From positions 35,652 through 68,862 of the forward strand of contig DYLX01000005.1 of assembly GCA_020721875.1 (NCBI GenBank): 33,211 nucleotides of DNA, read 5' to 3'. Below the pieces are notes generated by a model. The model saw nothing but the letters and a program-made list of their open reading frames with translations, searched no databases and was not told where the DNA came from. The DNA is from Leptospira biflexa. Its GTDB lineage: Bacteria > Spirochaetota > Spirochaetia > Treponematales > Rectinemataceae. How positions within the stretch are numbered: position 1 is the stretch's first letter; the number at the start of each line of letters is the position of its first letter. Position numbers and translations under genes: made by a program. Below are positions 30,148-33,211 of the stretch, piece by piece.

Positions 30148-30684
30148 GCGCTTTTTTTCGCGTACTGCGCGCACCACGAGCCGTTCGAGCCCATCTGCGA
30201 AGCGCTTGGTGTCGAGTGCATCGCGATGAGAACCCTTGGGGCTCGCGGGCGCGATTCCAAGTTCGCGAAGCGAGGCCATGGCGTCGCGGAGCGAGCGGCG
30301 CTGGGCGATATTCTCGCTGGAGAAGATCTCTCCTCGATCGTTAATCGCATGCCCGCCCTTCGCGATAATGCGCTCGGCAAAGGGAATGTCCCTCGTAACA
30401 ACGATATCTGACGGAGAAGATCGCGCCTCGATCTCATGATCGGCGGCTCCCTCGCCCGGATCGACAAGGGTAAGGAGAGAATTTGGAATATCGGCAGGAG
30501 CTCGCACCGCGACAAAGCGGACATCGACCACGACTCCTTCGTATTCGCGATGGGCTACGGCTCTGCGGAGAAGGAGAGGGCGAATATCCCTCGGCGCGGA
30601 GTCGGCGTCTACCCAGATAGTGAGTGTCAGGCTTCCCTGGCTACGCTCGCCCTCACGTCCGTCGTCTTCGTGAGCATGGTTCAT
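30139..30684 (-). CDS. UPF0178 (YaiI/YqxD, DUF188) family protein
   Basis: 181-residue protein of the widely conserved YaiI/YqxD family, whose biochemical role is not established. It is PIN-like in fold, with an acidic metal-site pattern. Family motifs are TIWVDADSAPRDI near the N-terminus, DIVVTRDIPFAERI and GGHAINDRGEIFSSENI. The N-terminal 20 residues are an extra charged segment. The ATG at 30684 overlaps the manA stop (ATGA), fixing the start and indicating coupled translation. Its 3' end overlaps the mtgA-like gene on the other strand by 9 bases. Confidence 0.92.
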   Translation of the reverse strand: MNHAHEDDGREGERSQGSLTLTIWVDADSAPRDIRPLLLRRAVAHREYEGVVVDVRFVAVRAPADIPNSLLTLVDPGEGAADHEIEARSSPSDIVVTRDIPFAERIIAKGGHAINDRGEIFSSENIAQRRSLRDAMASLRELGIAPASPKGSHRDALDTKRFADGLERLVVRAVREKKRLR

Positions 30685-31985
30685 GCGAAATTGCCACCTA
30701 TAGCCGCGCGCCAGAGCGTTCCGCGACCCTCGACCCTGACCACACCGCACCCGCCCGCGATGAAGCAGGATTGTCGCGCGGAGAGCAAGTTCTGCGATGC
30801 ATGGAATGTGTGCGCGAAGCCCTCGGTTTCTCCTCGTATCGATGGCGACTCCTCTTTAAAGGCAGCTTCCGGGCTAAGTGTGAACTCCCCCTCCGCGCAA
30901 AGAAAAATCTCCGGCCCTTCGGGGGTGAACTCTATACGAACCTTCTCGGGCGCGGCGCGCGTCGTCCAACACTCAAGCCGGAACTCTTCCGCTGGGGTGG
31001 TGTAGATTGCCCGCTCTCCCCAGGCCATGTGCACAACTTCCGGCGATATACGGCGTGGAACAGCAATAGGGTCGAGAATATTGCAGAGGAGATCGACATC
31101 GACATATTTAATCGTGAGCCCGGCGCGTATCACATTGTCGGAGCAGGCCATGATCTCGAGGATGCTGCCCCGCACATACGCATGGATAACCCCCGCAGGA
31201 ACAAAGAGACCCTCGCCCGGCCTGAGCTTGTAAATATTAAAAAGGAGCGGGCCAAACTGCCCCGGATCGTGAGGGTAGAGCTTTTGTAGCTCGAGAATGA
31301 GCGCGCCAGCGTCGTGCGCCCGCTCTGAGGTCGCGCTCACGAGTTCAGTCGCGCGCGCCGTAAGCGCCCCTTCGAGTTGGGCCGCGAAGATCTCGGGGCG
31401 CATCGAAAAGAGCCTGCGGATGAATCTTCTAAAATCTTCTGACTTACTCACGGCAAAGTCGAGCATGTGCGCGAGCTTGGTACCGAGGAGTTGAGCGATC
31501 TCAGAAGGATCGCGAAAACCCGCCATCGCAGTGAAAGCCGTGAGCGCTACCGCGAGTTCTGGCTTATGCCGAGGATCCTTAAATGTACGCTCGGGAGTGG
31601 ATCGCGGCAAACCGGTCTTCTCTTCCCTCGCAAAACCTTCCTGCGCCTGCGCAAGGTTGGGATGAACCTGAAGCGATAGCGGGGTGCCCGCGGCGAGCAC
31701 CTTGAAAAGATATGGCATATCATGGAAGTGCTTCGCAACACCCTCGCCGAGCCAGTGCCGAGGGTCTTCGAGTATGAGAGCATCGAGCGGGCGCGCGCCA
31801 CCCTCAAGGAGGAGTAAAGAGGGAGCTCGCTCATGGCTCCCCAACCACACTTCGCCAATGGGAAAACCAGGCCTCGTTTCTGCCTGAATAAAGGGTAGAA
31901 TGCCCTCGGTGTCGCCCCACGCGTATTGTTGCGCCGAATTTATGAGTTTCGCGATGCATGGCGCATCTTCGTGCTGTTCTTGCAT
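30681..31985 (-). CDS. manA: Mannose-6-phosphate isomerase, class I
   Basis: 434-residue zinc-dependent cupin enzyme that interconverts mannose 6-phosphate and fructose 6-phosphate. The zinc-binding motifs are LFKVLAAGTPLSLQVHP and DPRHKPELAVAL. The substrate-site signature is FVPAGVIHAYVRG. The length is a little above the usual ~390. I chose the ATG at 31985, which has AAAGGAAC upstream and lies 25 bases after the predicted transcription start. An upstream in-frame ATG at 32009 lacks a ribosome site. It is transcribed with the downstream YaiI-type gene (4-base overlap). Together with the phosphohexomutase at 20920-22896 it could feed GDP-mannose-type sugar synthesis. Confidence 0.94.
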   Translation of the reverse strand: MQEQHEDAPCIAKLINSAQQYAWGDTEGILPFIQAETRPGFPIGEVWLGSHERAPSLLLLEGGARPLDALILEDPRHWLGEGVAKHFHDMPYLFKVLAAGTPLSLQVHPNLAQAQEGFAREEKTGLPRSTPERTFKDPRHKPELAVALTAFTAMAGFRDPSEIAQLLGTKLAHMLDFAVSKSEDFRRFIRRLFSMRPEIFAAQLEGALTARATELVSATSERAHDAGALILELQKLYPHDPGQFGPLLFNIYKLRPGEGLFVPAGVIHAYVRGSILEIMACSDNVIRAGLTIKYVDVDLLCNILDPIAVPRRISPEVVHMAWGERAIYTTPAEEFRLECWTTRAAPEKVRIEFTPEGPEIFLCAEGEFTLSPEAAFKEESPSIRGETEGFAHTFHASQNLLSARQSCFIAGGCGVVRVEGRGTLWRAAIGGNFA

Positions 31986-32017
31986 CTGAATGTTCCTTTC
32001 AATTGCCATCTATCGCT

Positions 32018-32046
32018 ATTGTTACCGCTTTATACTTCGTTTTCAA
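32018..32046 (-). promoter_or_regulatory. Candidate promoter of manA
   Basis: On the minus strand, TTGAAA (32041-32046) and AACAAT (32018-32023) are 17 bases apart, overlapping the 3' end of the helicase gene. The start site would be near 32011, giving a short leader with the ribosome site for the ATG at 31985. Confidence 0.45.
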
Positions 32047-33211
32047 GGAATTCCTCAACCGCGGCGCAGATTTGACGCAGATCGCCAGTTTCAAGTTTGC
32101 ACCTTGGAAGGCTCGAAATGAAGAGATTGCCGTAGGATTTTTTCGCGATACGCACGTCGAGAACTACCACGACTCCACGGTCGTTCGAGTGCCGTATGAG
32201 CCTGCCGAAGCCCTGCTTGAAGAGGATCACCGCCTCGGGGATGCTCATCTCCGCGAATGAGTTGCCCCCACGGGCGTCGATGGCGGCCGCCCGTGAAGAC
32301 TGGATCGGGTCTGTAGGCACGCGAAAAGGCAGCTTGGCGATGATGACAAGCGAAAGAGTCTCACCAGGCGCATCTACCCCTTCCCAGAATGACTCGGTGG
32401 CAAAGAGCACGCTCGAAATGTCGTGGACGAAGGTTCGCAGGAGGGAATAGCGATCCTTCTGTCCCTGTCTAAGCGCGAGGATACCTTCTTTTTCAAGGAG
32501 CGGCGCGACTGCATCGTAAGTATCGCGGAGCGCCTTGTGACTTGTGAAGAGCACGAGGGCACGTCCGTGAGACGCGTGCAGCAGCTGTGCTACTGCATCG
32601 CTGAGATAGCTCTGATAGGTGGTTCCTTCTGGAGGCGGCGCCTCTGTGTCGATGGCGAGCATGGCGTGGCGCGAATACGGAAAGGGTGATGGATAGTTCT
32701 TTTCGGTCACGTGCGCGATAAGGGTGCTGCTCTTTTCGTGCGCGCCATCCGATGAGTGTGCGGCGGTGCTATCAGAGTCGCTCCGCGTTCCGGAGAGACC
32801 AACCCTGCTTCTCCACCAGCGGAACGAGTTATGAATGGTCAGAGTCGCACTCGTGCACACGCAAGAACGGACTTTATTAAAAAGGCGCTCGGCGAGGAGA
32901 GGGGCCACCTCCAGGGGAGTCGCAGTGCACACCGCGACGTAGTCTCTCGGATTCTTCCGGTCTACTTGGAGCCAAAAGATCGTCTCGGGCTCAGATTCAG
33001 GCGTCTTGAAGCGTGGAACAAGGGCGGCGATCTCGCCAAGCGTGCGCATGGTGAGTTTGAGCTCGACGATGCTCTCGTCATCCTCAAGTTCAGGTGGTAC
33101 GGTCTCAAGAAACTCGTTGAGACCCGTCAATAGGATGGTGAGCTCGCGCTCGAGATTGTGTAGGGCGGCCAGAAAGGAGGCGCGGCTCGCGCCCTCGAGC
33201 GCTCGCACGAG
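32030..33211 (-). CDS. DinG-family ATP-dependent helicase, C-terminal part (5' end missing)
   Basis: Partial gene: about 393 codons with an open frame running off the right edge, so the N-terminal P-loop domain is missing. The visible part is the second helicase domain of a DinG/XPD-like superfamily 2 DNA helicase. It has ALVLFTSHKALRDTY (motif IV region), SVLFATESFWEGVDAPG (motif V) and KQGFGRLIRHSNDRG (motif VI, with the arginine fingers). It would unwind DNA, possibly in repair. Whether it carries the iron-sulfur cluster of DinG cannot be judged from this fragment. The 3' end lies 45 bases before the manA start, and the manA promoter overlaps it. Confidence 0.88.
   Translation of the reverse strand, partial: LVRALEGASRASFLAALHNLERELTILLTGLNEFLETVPPELEDDESIVELKLTMRTLGEIAALVPRFKTPESEPETIFWLQVDRKNPRDYVAVCTATPLEVAPLLAERLFNKVRSCVCTSATLTIHNSFRWWRSRVGLSGTRSDSDSTAAHSSDGAHEKSSTLIAHVTEKNYPSPFPYSRHAMLAIDTEAPPPEGTTYQSYLSDAVAQLLHASHGRALVLFTSHKALRDTYDAVAPLLEKEGILALRQGQKDRYSLLRTFVHDISSVLFATESFWEGVDAPGETLSLVIIAKLPFRVPTDPIQSSRAAAIDARGGNSFAEMSIPEAVILFKQGFGRLIRHSNDRGVVVVLDVRIAKKSYGNLFISSLPRCKLETGDLRQICAAVEEFLENEV

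Noticed and set aside
1..33211. Search for tRNA, rRNA, insertion sequences, prophage, toxin-antitoxin or defence genes.
   Set aside because: No cloverleaf-like segments, transposase or integrase motifs, or defence-family domains were seen. All larger open frames are accounted for by the listed genes.

Overview
The window looks like a chromosome segment of an anaerobic, fermentative spirochaete, probably from the Treponema/Spirochaeta side of Spirochaetota. This rests on a PUR-domain protein closely resembling Borrelia BpuR, the mix of housekeeping genes, and a ferredoxin-linked 2-oxoacid oxidation operon coupled to phosphate butyryltransferase and butyrate kinase. Genes are tightly packed: genes within operons commonly overlap by 4 bp (ATGA or TTGA), and five of the six convergent gene pairs overlap tail to tail. 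I see no rRNA, tRNA, CRISPR array, insertion sequence or prophage, and no gene-free stretch longer than about 250 bases.

Region 1 (1-8158) is a divergent catabolic island. On the minus strand is a BMP-type ABC importer: binding protein, double ATPase and two permeases, the last cut by the window edge. On the plus strand is a MerR-type regulator with a SoxR-like cysteine cluster, then a zinc-dependent dehydrogenase, an FGGY sugar kinase and a DhnA/LsrF-type aldolase. The two arms share a 130-base intergenic region with a perfect dyad placed where it could affect both promoters. My inference is that this is an uptake-and-degradation pathway for an unidentified polyol, sugar or nucleoside-like compound.

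Region 2 (8159-13156) holds a PduL-type phosphotransacylase, a Rho-independent terminator, an enlarged uracil-phosphoribosyltransferase-like gene coupled to nudC, a Crp/Fnr-type regulator, and a divergent GltS-type glutamate/sodium symporter.

Region 3 (13138-20473) is mostly housekeeping: a PlsC-like acyltransferase with extra C-terminal domains, an Smr-domain protein, infA, a DksA-family protein, a histidinol-phosphatase-like PHP protein, a PAS/histidine-kinase-like protein with a degenerate ATPase part, thioredoxin reductase, a GNAT acetyltransferase and RNase HII.

Region 4 (20425-24245) holds the PUR protein, a phosphohexomutase, an unusual P-loop plus Asp23-like protein, and a 30-residue basic protein resembling the small ribosomal protein bS22/mS38, followed by a terminator.

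Region 5 (24246-29039) is one apparent six-gene operon: butyrate kinase, phosphate butyryltransferase, and a four-subunit 2-oxoacid:ferredoxin oxidoreductase, closed by a terminator. Together they would oxidise 2-oxoacids to acyl-CoA, reduce ferredoxin and make ATP through the acyl phosphate.

Region 6 (29040-33211) holds a monofunctional peptidoglycan glycosyltransferase facing a minus-strand pair (manA and a UPF0178/YaiI protein) and the 3' part of a DinG-family helicase cut by the window edge.
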